The position numbers were made by a program, and so were the translations under genes. Shown one piece after another: positions 1 to 5,545 of a stretch of DNA of 7,139 nucleotides. Every line of letters begins with the position of its first letter. The first letter of the stretch is position 1. The notes below the pieces were generated by a model. The model was not told the DNA's origin, ran no database searches, and saw only the letters and a list, made by a program, of their open reading frames with translations. Source of the stretch: Oscillospiraceae bacterium (lineage in GTDB: Bacteria; Bacillota; Clostridia; Oscillospirales; CAG-272); contig SVQS01000094.1 of assembly GCA_015065205.1 (NCBI GenBank), forward strand, positions 1-7,139, written 5' to 3'.

Positions 1-1
1 C

Positions 2-1090
2 GAGGAACAAAAGCGCGGCTATCTGCTTACCAAAACACCTTTGATGGCAAAGAGAGATCTTTATAAGATCTCCGGTCACTGGGATCACTATCTTGACGGT
101 ATGTTCGTTCTGGGAGATCCTTATGATGAAACCAAGGAATGTTTCGCGCTCCGTCCTATGACCTGTCCTTTCCAATACCAGGTATTCCTCAACAAAAAAC
201 GCTCCTATCGCGACCTGCCAATGCGCCTTGGTGAGACTTCTACGCTCTTCCGTAACGAGGATTCGGGCGAGATGCACGGCTTGATCCGTGTTCGTCAGTT
301 CACCATTTCCGAGGGACACCTGATTCTGCGTCCCGAGCAACTGGCAGAGGAATTCAAGGGCTGCCTTGACCTCGCAATGTATATGCTCGAAACACTCGGA
401 CTCAAAGAGGATTGCTCCTTCCGCTTCTCGCAATGGGATCCCGCCCGTACCGACAAGTACGAGGGCACGCCCGAGCAATGGAACGAAGCACAGGGCATTA
501 TGAAAGAGCTGCTTGATGAAAACGGTGTTGACTATACCATCGGCATTGATGAAGCCGCATTCTACGGTCCCAAGCTCGATATCCAAATCAAGAACGTATT
601 TGGCAAGGAAGATACGCTTATCACCATTCAAATCGATATGCTGCTTGCCAAGAAGTTCGGTATGGAATACGTTGACTCCAACAACCAAATGGTAACGCCT
701 TATATCATCCACCGCACTTCGATGGGATGCTATGAGAGAACGCTGGCACTCCTGATTGAAAAGTACGCAGGAGCATTTCCTCTGTGGCTCGCTCCCGAGC
801 AGATCCGTATTCTGCCTATTGGCGACGAGCACATCGAATATGCAAAATCGGTTTGTGACAAGCTTTCTGCTGCAGGACTGCGCGTGGAGCTTGATGATTC
901 TTCCAACACAATCGGCTACAAGATCCGCAACACACAGCTGCAAAAGGTACCGTATATGCTCATCATTGGTGCCAAGGAAGTGGAAGAGGGAACCGTATCG
1001 GTGCGTAACCGCGCAGGCGAGACTGTTTCCAAGGCAGTTGACGCTTTCCTTGCAGAAGCACTGCTTGAAGTTGCACAAAAGAGAAGATAA
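2..1090 (+). CDS. thrS: Threonyl-tRNA synthetase, C-terminal part (5' end cut by window)
   Basis: Cytoplasmic class II aminoacyl-tRNA synthetase that charges tRNA-Thr with threonine. The frame is open from base 2, giving 362 visible residues; the N-terminal part lies outside the window, so no start is visible. Numbering from the first visible codon, the catalytic core shows the GHWDHY segment, MTCP with the first zinc ligand (C55), motif 2 (FRNEDSGEMHGLIRVR), the second zinc ligand in EGH (H106), AFYGPK (Y188), IIHR with the third zinc ligand (H237) and motif 3 (GCYER). The anticodon-binding domain follows from about LAPEQIRI to the end (VPYMLIIGAKEVEEGTVSVR). All three zinc ligands known from E. 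coli ThrRS are kept. The stretch between motif 2 and the second zinc ligand reads RQFTISEGH rather than the E. coli RGFTQDDAH, which points to a divergent ThrRS subgroup. Whether an N-terminal editing domain exists cannot be seen. The gene ends nine bases before a strong terminator. Confidence 0.96.
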   Translation, partial: EEQKRGYLLTKTPLMAKRDLYKISGHWDHYLDGMFVLGDPYDETKECFALRPMTCPFQYQVFLNKKRSYRDLPMRLGETSTLFRNEDSGEMHGLIRVRQFTISEGHLILRPEQLAEEFKGCLDLAMYMLETLGLKEDCSFRFSQWDPARTDKYEGTPEQWNEAQGIMKELLDENGVDYTIGIDEAAFYGPKLDIQIKNVFGKEDTLITIQIDMLLAKKFGMEYVDSNNQMVTPYIIHRTSMGCYERTLALLIEKYAGAFPLWLAPEQIRILPIGDEHIEYAKSVCDKLSAAGLRVELDDSSNTIGYKIRNTQLQKVPYMLIIGAKEVEEGTVSVRNRAGETVSKAVDAFLAEALLEVAQKRR

Positions 1091-1098
1091 AAAAACGT

Positions 1099-1134
1099 GG
1101 GGCATCTGCCTGTTGGCAGATGCCCCAAATTTTT
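1099..1134 (+). terminator. Intrinsic terminator of thrS
   Basis: A perfect 12-bp stem (GGGGCATCTGCC at 1099-1110 pairing with GGCAGATGCCCC at 1115-1126) with a 4-base loop (TGTT) is followed by AAA and five T. It starts 8 bases after the thrS stop codon. The A run just upstream (1089-1095) means it could also work weakly in the other direction, but no gene points at it from the right. Confidence 0.95.
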
Positions 1135-1147
1135 CCTTAAAATGTTG

Positions 1148-1176
1148 TTGACTTTTCTTCCAAAATATAGTATAAT
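1148..1176 (+). promoter_or_regulatory. Promoter P1 of the lipid kinase unit
   Basis: TTGACT (1148-1153) and a perfect TATAAT (1171-1176) are separated by exactly 17 bases, the ideal housekeeping sigma spacing. It starts 14 bases after the thrS terminator. Transcription would begin near 1183 and give a leader of about 140 bases. Confidence 0.82.
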
Positions 1177-1231
1177 CTCATTGATAGTACAATTTTTGTG
1201 CATTTGCCCCCAATTGCCCAAACCATTTGGC

Positions 1232-1261
1232 TTGACCGAATATAATAGAATATGGTATAAT
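1232..1261 (+). promoter_or_regulatory. Promoter P2 of the lipid kinase unit
   Basis: TTGACC (1232-1237) and TATAAT (1256-1261) are separated by 18 bases, and TGG directly before the -10 box makes it an extended -10 (TGnTATAAT). Transcription would begin near 1268, about 58 bases before the start codon. A second TATAAT at 1241-1246 has no good -35 box at the right distance. P2 sits about 85 bases downstream of P1, so the unit seems to have two tandem promoters. Confidence 0.7.
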
Positions 1262-1311
1262 TCTCTTTGATAATGTGTTTTTTCGACAAAAAACGCCTAA
1301 ACTCACCTATC

Positions 1312-1318
1312 AAAGGAG
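1312..1318 (+). promoter_or_regulatory. Ribosome binding site that fixes the lipid kinase start
   Basis: AAAGGAG lies 7 bases before the ATG at 1326. The frame stays open upstream to about 1275, but that stretch overlaps the promoter/leader region and has no such site. The protein starting at 1326 (MHYILYNTLSG) begins like other family members, directly with the first beta strand. Confidence 0.85.
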
Positions 1319-1325
1319 ACATACC

Positions 1326-2216
1326 ATGCATTATATTCTCTATAACACCCTTTCCGGTAATAAACAGGGATTGGAATATTCCCGTCTGCTTTTGGGCAAT
1401 TCTGTACCTGAGGATGCAAAGATGGTGGATCTTTCTTCCATCAAGAGCTACGCCGATTTTTGGGCAAGCATCGACCTTGAAAACGATACCGTTATTCTTT
1501 CGGGCGGCGACGGAACAATCAACCGCTTTGTAAACGAAAACGTAGGTTTAACACTTCCCAAAAATCTCTTCTATTTTGCAGCCGGCAGCGGCAACGATTT
1601 CAAAAAAGACGTTGCAGATGATGATACCGCACTCATTCCTCTGCACAAATACATCAAGGATTTGCCAACGGTCACCGTTAACGGTAAGACCTCTTATTTC
1701 ATCAATGGCATCGGTTACGGTATCGACGGCTACTGCTGTGAAGAGGGGGATAGACTCAAGGCAAAATCCGACAAGCCCGTTGATTACACCGCGATTGCTA
1801 TCAAAGGACTTTTGTTCCATTTTAAGCCCACCAACGCAAAGGTTACGGTTGACGGCGTTACCAAGGAATACAAAAAGGTTTGGATCGCCCCCACAATGAA
1901 GGGCAGATACTATGGCGGCGGTATGATGGTTACCCCTAATCAGGACCGTTTCGATCCCGAAGGCAAGGTTTCCTTTGGTATTCTGCACCACTCGGGTGCT
2001 TTGCACACCTTAATGATCTTTCCCTCTATTTTCAAGGGCGAGCACGTTAAGCACACCAAGAAATTCGAGTCTGTTGCAGGGCACGAGGTAACGGTTGAGT
2101 TCGACCGTCCTACCGCGCTCCAAATCGACGGCGAGACCGTTCTCGGCGTTACATCCTACACAGTTAAAACCGGCAAGCTTGCAAAGAAGAAGGAGATTGC
2201 AACTGCCGAGGTATAA
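1326..2216 (+). CDS. Diacylglycerol kinase-type lipid kinase (DagK/YegS family)
   Basis: Predicted ATP-dependent lipid kinase, 296 residues, close to the usual length of about 300. Enzymes of this family phosphorylate diacylglycerol or related lipids at the inner face of the membrane, and in Gram-positive bacteria they recycle diacylglycerol into phosphatidic acid. Visible motifs are the nucleotide-binding GGDGT (residues 60-64), AAGSGNDF (85-92), the GRYYGGGMMVTP segment (193-204) and QIDGE near the C terminus (266-270), whose acidic residue matches the essential Glu of S. aureus DgkB as I recall it. There is no signal peptide or membrane segment. One oddity is that the usual Glu in GGDGTxNE is Arg here (GGDGTINR). 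The start at ATG 1326 is set by AAAGGAG 7 bases upstream. The gene follows two promoters and is 14 bases from a plsC-like gene, with which it probably forms an operon. The exact lipid substrate cannot be told from sequence, so no symbol is given. Confidence 0.9.
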   Translation: MHYILYNTLSGNKQGLEYSRLLLGNSVPEDAKMVDLSSIKSYADFWASIDLENDTVILSGGDGTINRFVNENVGLTLPKNLFYFAAGSGNDFKKDVADDDTALIPLHKYIKDLPTVTVNGKTSYFINGIGYGIDGYCCEEGDRLKAKSDKPVDYTAIAIKGLLFHFKPTNAKVTVDGVTKEYKKVWIAPTMKGRYYGGGMMVTPNQDRFDPEGKVSFGILHHSGALHTLMIFPSIFKGEHVKHTKKFESVAGHEVTVEFDRPTALQIDGETVLGVTSYTVKTGKLAKKKEIATAEV

Positions 2217-2230
2217 GAAAGGCAGTTTTT

Positions 2231-3019
2231 ATGCTTACTTACATTTTTTTAGCATTCTCCGCTTTGGGTAGCATTCTGTTCACCTTTGGCACAAGCATTC
2301 ACTGGTTGTGGCTTTTGCCAATCTTTGTGGGACTGTTTGCCGCGTTTAATGCGTCCTTTTTCTTGGTTTTGTGGTTTTCTACCATTTTTCTCCCAAAGAA
2401 AGACCCGATTGAAAAAACACTCAATGTTTACGGCCTTATTTGGTTTGTATGTGATTGGATAACCACGCTTCTGCGTATCAAGATTGATTTTCGCGGAATG
2501 GAGCAGTTTCCCAATGAGCCCTTTGTGCTCGTTTCCAACCACATTTCCAATTTTGACCCCGTAGTTGTGTTGGCAAAGGTGAAGGGAAGAAAGATCGCTT
2601 TTGTTTCCAAGCCTTCCAATTTCAAAATTCCTGCTGTAGGTCCTTACATTCATGAGGCAGGCTTTTTGGCAATTGACCGCCAAAATGCAATGCGTGCTAT
2701 GCGTACTATTAAGCGTGCCGCCGAGCTTGTCGTCAGCGAGCAAATGATTATGGGCATTTATCCCGAGGGCACAAGAAGCAAATCGGGCGAACTCCTTGAG
2801 TTCAAGGAGGGGGCATTCCTGCTTGCAAAACGAGCACAGGCCCCTGTTGTAGTCATAACGACCAAAGGAACGAATCAAATCGCAAAAAATAAGATACTCA
2901 AATCCAGCAAGGTTGAGCTTGATGTGATCGAGGTCATCGATAAAGAAACCGTACAAAATATGAAATTGAACGAGCTTTCCGCTCACGTTCGCGAGAGCAT
3001 TGCAAATGCTCTGCAATAA
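2231..3019 (+). CDS. plsC: 1-acyl-sn-glycerol-3-phosphate acyltransferase (PlsC family)
   Basis: Predicted membrane acyltransferase of 262 residues that adds the second acyl chain to lysophosphatidic acid, giving phosphatidic acid for membrane lipid synthesis. Two hydrophobic segments near the N terminus (about residues 3-20 and 24-54) should anchor it in the membrane. The family motifs follow in order: NHISNFD (103-109, the catalytic NHxxxxD), FLAIDR (145-150), YPEGTRS (177-183, phosphate binding) and APVVVI (204-209). All key residues are present. ATG 2231 is preceded by AAAGG at 2218-2222, 8 bases upstream, and by the lipid kinase stop codon 14 bases upstream, so translation may be coupled. 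The preceding gene also yields phosphatidic acid, which supports a shared role. Other lysolipid acyltransferases carry the same motifs, so the acceptor is inferred. Confidence 0.9.
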   Translation: MLTYIFLAFSALGSILFTFGTSIHWLWLLPIFVGLFAAFNASFFLVLWFSTIFLPKKDPIEKTLNVYGLIWFVCDWITTLLRIKIDFRGMEQFPNEPFVLVSNHISNFDPVVVLAKVKGRKIAFVSKPSNFKIPAVGPYIHEAGFLAIDRQNAMRAMRTIKRAAELVVSEQMIMGIYPEGTRSKSGELLEFKEGAFLLAKRAQAPVVVITTKGTNQIAKNKILKSSKVELDVIEVIDKETVQNMKLNELSAHVRESIANALQ

Positions 3020-3032
3020 CCAATATTACAAT

Positions 3033-3038
3033 GAGGTG
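3033..3038 (+). promoter_or_regulatory. Ribosome binding site that fixes the histidinol phosphatase start
   Basis: GAGGTG lies 6 bases before ATG 3045. Earlier in-frame starts (TTG 3000, ATG 3006) would overlap or abut the end of plsC without a good site, and would add residues before the metal-binding HTH motif that the family does not need. Confidence 0.75.
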
Positions 3039-3044
3039 CTCCGA

Positions 3045-3875
3045 ATGAATCTGCAACTCCTTACCAAAAGCAACTTGCATACACACACTAGCTTTGCCGA
3101 CGGAAAACACACGGCAGAGGAGATCGTTTTGTCTGCAATCGACGCGGGTATAGAGGTGTTGGGATTTTCGGAGCACTCTTTTCATCCAAACTCTGCCGTG
3201 TTCGGCATGAAATCTTTGGAAGTAGAAGAGGAATACCGCAAAGAGATTGAACGCTTGAAGGCAGTCTATGCCGATCGCATCAAAATTTTGTGCGGTATTG
3301 AGCAGGATTCGCAAAGTGGTGTGCCGACCAAGATCTATGACTACGTCATAGGTTCGGTTCACTATCTGTGTTTGGGCGGAGAGCTCTGTTCTGTCGATTT
3401 ATCCGCTCAAGCCACAAAAAATGCTATAGAGAAGCATTGTGGCTGTGATCCGATCATCTATGCCAAGGCCTATTTTGAGGCAGTTGCCGGAGTGGAGGAA
3501 GATACACAATGCGATATTGTTGGTCACTTTGACCTTTTAACCAAATTTGACGAGCGCGCCGCTATTTTTGATACGAGCGACCCACGTTATATCAAGGCAG
3601 GGCTCGAAGCCCTTGATGCACTCCTCGAAAAAGACATTATTTTTGAGGTCAACACAGGGGCTATGGCACGCGGATATCGCACAACTCCATATCCTGCGCC
3701 CATCTTTTTGCACCGTATTGCCGAGAAGAGGGGAAATGTTGTGCTTTCGTCTGATGCACACAACAAAGACCATCTTATTTACGGCTTTGATAAAGCCCTG
3801 CAAATCATCAAGGCAAGCGGTATTGGCTCGGTTTTGACGATGACAAAAGATGGTTGGAAAAATATTGCTATTTAA
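3045..3875 (+). CDS. hisK: Histidinol-phosphatase, PHP family (HisK/HisJ type)
   Basis: Predicted metal-dependent phosphatase of 276 residues that removes phosphate from L-histidinol phosphate, the step before histidinol dehydrogenase in histidine synthesis. It is unrelated to the HAD-type HisB enzyme. PHP metal-ligand motifs are complete: LHTH (H12, H14), ADG (D19), SEH (H44), GIEQD (E86), GSVHYL (H106), GHFD (H161, D163) and SSDAH (D237, H239). GFSEHS, the YDYVIGSVHYL stretch and EVNTGAMARG are typical of the histidinol phosphatase branch rather than of PHP domains fused to DNA polymerases. It lies 25 bases after plsC with its own ribosome binding site and is followed by a terminator, so it is probably the last gene of the lipid kinase unit. 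No other his gene is present. The family name is secure, but another phosphomonoester could be the real substrate. Confidence 0.85.
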   Translation: MNLQLLTKSNLHTHTSFADGKHTAEEIVLSAIDAGIEVLGFSEHSFHPNSAVFGMKSLEVEEEYRKEIERLKAVYADRIKILCGIEQDSQSGVPTKIYDYVIGSVHYLCLGGELCSVDLSAQATKNAIEKHCGCDPIIYAKAYFEAVAGVEEDTQCDIVGHFDLLTKFDERAAIFDTSDPRYIKAGLEALDALLEKDIIFEVNTGAMARGYRTTPYPAPIFLHRIAEKRGNVVLSSDAHNKDHLIYGFDKALQIIKASGIGSVLTMTKDGWKNIAI

Positions 3876-3894
3876 CTGAAAAAGATTACAAATT

Positions 3895-3929
3895 AACGGC
3901 GGTTCTACTTGACAAACCGCCGTTTTTTT
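3895..3929 (+). terminator. Intrinsic terminator after hisK
   Basis: A perfect 10-bp stem, AACGGCGGTT (3895-3904) with AACCGCCGTT (3915-3924), has a 10-base loop, and the T run covers 3923-3929 (seven T). It lies 19 bases after the hisK stop codon. The loop contains the TTGACA of the glyA promoter. Confidence 0.93.
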
Positions 3930-3937
3930 GATATACT
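3909..3937 (+). promoter_or_regulatory. glyA promoter, overlapping the upstream terminator
   Basis: A perfect TTGACA (3909-3914) and TATACT (3932-3937) are separated by exactly 17 bases. The -35 box forms the last six bases of the loop of the hisK terminator hairpin, and the spacer is the 3' arm plus the T run. Transcription would begin near 3944, giving a leader of about 26 bases with no room for a riboswitch. Confidence 0.85.
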
Positions 3938-3969
3938 AAAGCATATTTGTTCCGAGGAGGGAAAAGACT

Positions 3970-5208
3970 ATGAACTTTTTTGATGAACTTGTCAATTACG
4001 ATAAAGAGGTTTTTGATGCGTGTGAGTTGGAGTTGACTCGTCAACGCCACAATATTGAACTGATCGCATCCGAAAACATCGTTTCCAAAGCAGTTCTTTT
4101 GGCGGCAGGAACGGTGCTGACCAATAAATATGCCGAGGGCTTTCCCGGCAAGCGTTACTACGGTGGTTGCCAATACGTTGATATCGTAGAGGATATTGCG
4201 CGCGAGAGAGCAAAGAAGCTCTTTGGCGCAGAGCACGCAAACGTACAGCCTCACTGCGGTGCTTCCGCAAATTTGGCCGTATTCTTTGCTTTCCTCAATC
4301 CCGGCGATACCGTTATGGGTCTTAACCTTGCACACGGTGGACATCTCTCCCACGGTTCTCCCGTCAACATCTCGGGTAAATACTTCAACATCGTTCCTTA
4401 TAGCGTTGACGATGAAACCGAAATGCTAAATTACGAAGAAATGTGCCGCATTGCTCTTGAATGTAAGCCCAAACTCATTGTTGCGGGTGCGAGTGCTTAC
4501 TCCCGTACCATTGATTTTGCAAAGATTCGCGAAATTGCCGATGAGGTAGGTGCTATCTATATGGTCGATATGGCACACATCGCAGGTCTGGTTGCGGCAG
4601 GACTCCATCCCAGCCCGGTTCCTTACGCCGATGTTGTTACCACCACCACTCACAAAACTCTGCGCGGACCGCGCGGCGGTCTGATTCTTTGCCGTGAACA
4701 ATACGCAAAGCAGATCGACAAAGCGATTTTCCCCGGTACACAAGGTGGTCCTCTGATGCATATTATCGCTGCCAAAGCCGTTGCCTTTGGCGAAGCGATG
4801 ACCGATGAATTTAAGGAATATCAAAAGCAGATCGTTAAAAATGCAAAGGTTCTTTGCAAGGCTTTGACAGAGGCAGGCTTCCGCGTAGTTTCCGGAGACA
4901 CCGACAATCACTTGATGCTCATCGACCTGCGCGCGTTTGGCATTACGGGCAAGGAGATGGAAAAACGTCTTGACGAGGTACACATCACCGTCAACAAAAA
5001 TGCTATCCCCAACGATCCCGAAACACCTTTTGTTACAAGCGGTATTCGCGTAGGGACTCCCGCAGTCACTTCCCGTGGCTTCAAAGAAGAGGAAATGCTC
5101 AAGATCGCCGCTTGGATCAAGGACATTGCAACCGATTTTGAGGGCAACCGCGAGCGCGTTACCGCCGAAGTTATGGCTCTGTGTGAAAAGTTTCCCATTT
5201 ATAACTGA
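3970..5208 (+). CDS. glyA: Serine hydroxymethyltransferase
   Basis: Cytoplasmic pyridoxal-phosphate enzyme that interconverts serine and glycine while loading one-carbon units on tetrahydrofolate. The 412 residues match the usual bacterial length (E. coli 417). The sequence shows ELIASEN near the N terminus (30-36), KYAEGFPGKRYYGG (53-66), HGGHLSHGSPVN, MVDMAHIAGLVAAG with D200 and H203, and the Schiff-base lysine K229 in TTTTHKTLRGPRGG. D200, H203 and K229 even carry the same numbers as in E. coli. The cofactor-phosphate loop reads PHCGASAN instead of the usual PHSGSQAN. ATG 3970 has an excellent AGGAGG at 3955-3960, 9 bases upstream. The gene has its own promoter and stands between two terminator/promoter junctions. 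No strong terminator follows it before the lysine riboswitch, so some transcripts may run on into the leader. Confidence 0.97.
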   Translation: MNFFDELVNYDKEVFDACELELTRQRHNIELIASENIVSKAVLLAAGTVLTNKYAEGFPGKRYYGGCQYVDIVEDIARERAKKLFGAEHANVQPHCGASANLAVFFAFLNPGDTVMGLNLAHGGHLSHGSPVNISGKYFNIVPYSVDDETEMLNYEEMCRIALECKPKLIVAGASAYSRTIDFAKIREIADEVGAIYMVDMAHIAGLVAAGLHPSPVPYADVVTTTTHKTLRGPRGGLILCREQYAKQIDKAIFPGTQGGPLMHIIAAKAVAFGEAMTDEFKEYQKQIVKNAKVLCKALTEAGFRVVSGDTDNHLMLIDLRAFGITGKEMEKRLDEVHITVNKNAIPNDPETPFVTSGIRVGTPAVTSRGFKEEEMLKIAAWIKDIATDFEGNRERVTAEVMALCEKFPIYN

Positions 5209-5225
5209 TATTCTGATGCGAAATT

Positions 5226-5256
5226 GAGAAAAAAGCATTGACAAATCTTTTTTCTT
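5226..5256 (+). other. A/T-rich hairpin around the dap promoter -35 box
   Basis: GAGAAAAAAG (5226-5235) can pair with CTTTTTTCTT (5247-5256), 10 bp with one G-U pair. The 11-base loop contains the TTGACA of the next promoter. The stem is nearly all A-U and therefore weak, and the T run is in the stem rather than after it, so it is at best a poor terminator for glyA. Confidence 0.4.
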
Positions 5257-5266
5257 GTGCTATAAT
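5238..5266 (+). promoter_or_regulatory. Promoter of the lysine-riboswitch / dap operon
   Basis: A perfect TTGACA (5238-5243) and a perfect TATAAT (5261-5266) are separated by exactly 17 bases, with TGC before the -10 box (extended -10). This is the strongest promoter in the window by consensus match. Transcription should begin near 5273, a few bases before the P1 helix of the lysine aptamer, so the RNA begins almost exactly at the riboswitch. Confidence 0.92.
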
Positions 5267-5272
5267 GACTTC

Positions 5273-5438
5273 AAATGATAGAGGCGCACTACAAGATGAG
5301 TATCCGACGTGTGAAAGCCTGCGCAGGCGTTGCGGCGGAGAAGGGCTTGGGTGCCGAAGGGCGGAAAGTGGCGCGAGACCGTTCCTGGCATTGCGGAAAA
5401 TATCCGCCGTGTTGTCGCAGAAATGCGGAGAGCTATCC
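5273..5438 (+). promoter_or_regulatory. Lysine riboswitch aptamer (L box)
   Basis: This RNA element binds lysine in the nascent transcript. Conserved L-box blocks appear in the right order: AGAGGCGC (5280-5287), GAGTA (5298-5302), GCCGAAG (5353-5359), CTGG (5385-5388), and TGTCGC followed by TGCGGAGAGCTA (5413-5435). P1 is GATAG (5277-5281) with CTATC (5433-5437). P5 is CGCA (5416-5419) with TGCG (5424-5427), capped by a GAAA tetraloop. GCGGA (5393-5397) with TCCGC (5403-5407) fits P4. Its position just behind a strong promoter and ahead of dapA and dapB agrees with known lysine riboswitches. The assignment rests on recalled consensus motifs, not on a covariance-model search. Confidence 0.93.
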
Positions 5439-5485
5439 ACATCCTGTCAAAGTGCCGTCCCGAACGGCTTTTATGGGCAGGGGTA
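5434..5485 (+). promoter_or_regulatory. Antiterminator of the lysine riboswitch
   Basis: An alternative fold competes with both P1 and the terminator. TATCC (5434-5438, the P1 3' arm plus one base) can pair with GGGTA (5481-5485), and CTGTC (5444-5448) with GGCAG (5476-5480). AAAG (5449-5452) can pair with TTTT (5469-5472), and GCCGT (5454-5458) with ACGGC (5464-5468), closing on a 5-base loop. This long helix uses the terminator's left arm and frees the gene for transcription when lysine is low. It was built by eye, and the bulges are uncertain. Confidence 0.65.
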
Positions 5486-5511
5486 CGCTCTTTTGCGTAC
5501 CTCTGCCTTTT
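5476..5511 (+). terminator. Riboswitch-controlled intrinsic terminator
   Basis: A 13-bp stem, GGCAGGGGTACGC (5476-5488) with GCGTACCTCTGCC (5495-5507), has one G-U pair and a 6-base loop (TCTTTT). It is followed by four T (5508-5511). Its left arm is shared with the antiterminator, so lysine binding to the aptamer should let it form and stop transcription before the acetyltransferase gene. The T run is short. Confidence 0.9.
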
Positions 5512-5545
5512 CAATTGACAACCGACAAAGAAAGGAGACCTCAAA

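Noticed and set aside
1171..1195. Possible FapR-type lipid operator near GATAGTAC downstream of P1
   Set aside because: The sequence does not match the 17-base FapR palindrome as I remember it and is not symmetric.
1275..1325. Longer N terminus for the lipid kinase starting near 1275
   Set aside because: The ATG at 1326 has a strong ribosome binding site and a family-like start; the extra residues would be encoded by the promoter and leader region.
2249..3016. A 255-residue open frame on the - strand opposite plsC
   Set aside because: It lies wholly inside a gene with complete family motifs, has no recognisable domain, and reads as a cysteine- and asparagine-rich shadow of the + strand. The same applies to the long - frames opposite glyA (4426-5244) and opposite the acetyltransferase/dapA (5804-6685).
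3000..3044. Longer N terminus for hisK overlapping the end of plsC
   Set aside because: There is no good ribosome binding site, and the family's first strand begins just after the ATG at 3045.
5449..5472. GCCGT/ACGGC hairpin followed by TTTT, looking like an extra terminator
   Set aside because: The stem is only 5 bp before a mismatch. The T bases can pair with AAAG as part of the antiterminator, so it is better read as the tip of that helix.
5515..5520. TTGACA just after the riboswitch terminator, a possible second promoter for the acetyltransferase
   Set aside because: No -10 box occurs at 16-18 bases; that position holds the ribosome binding site region.
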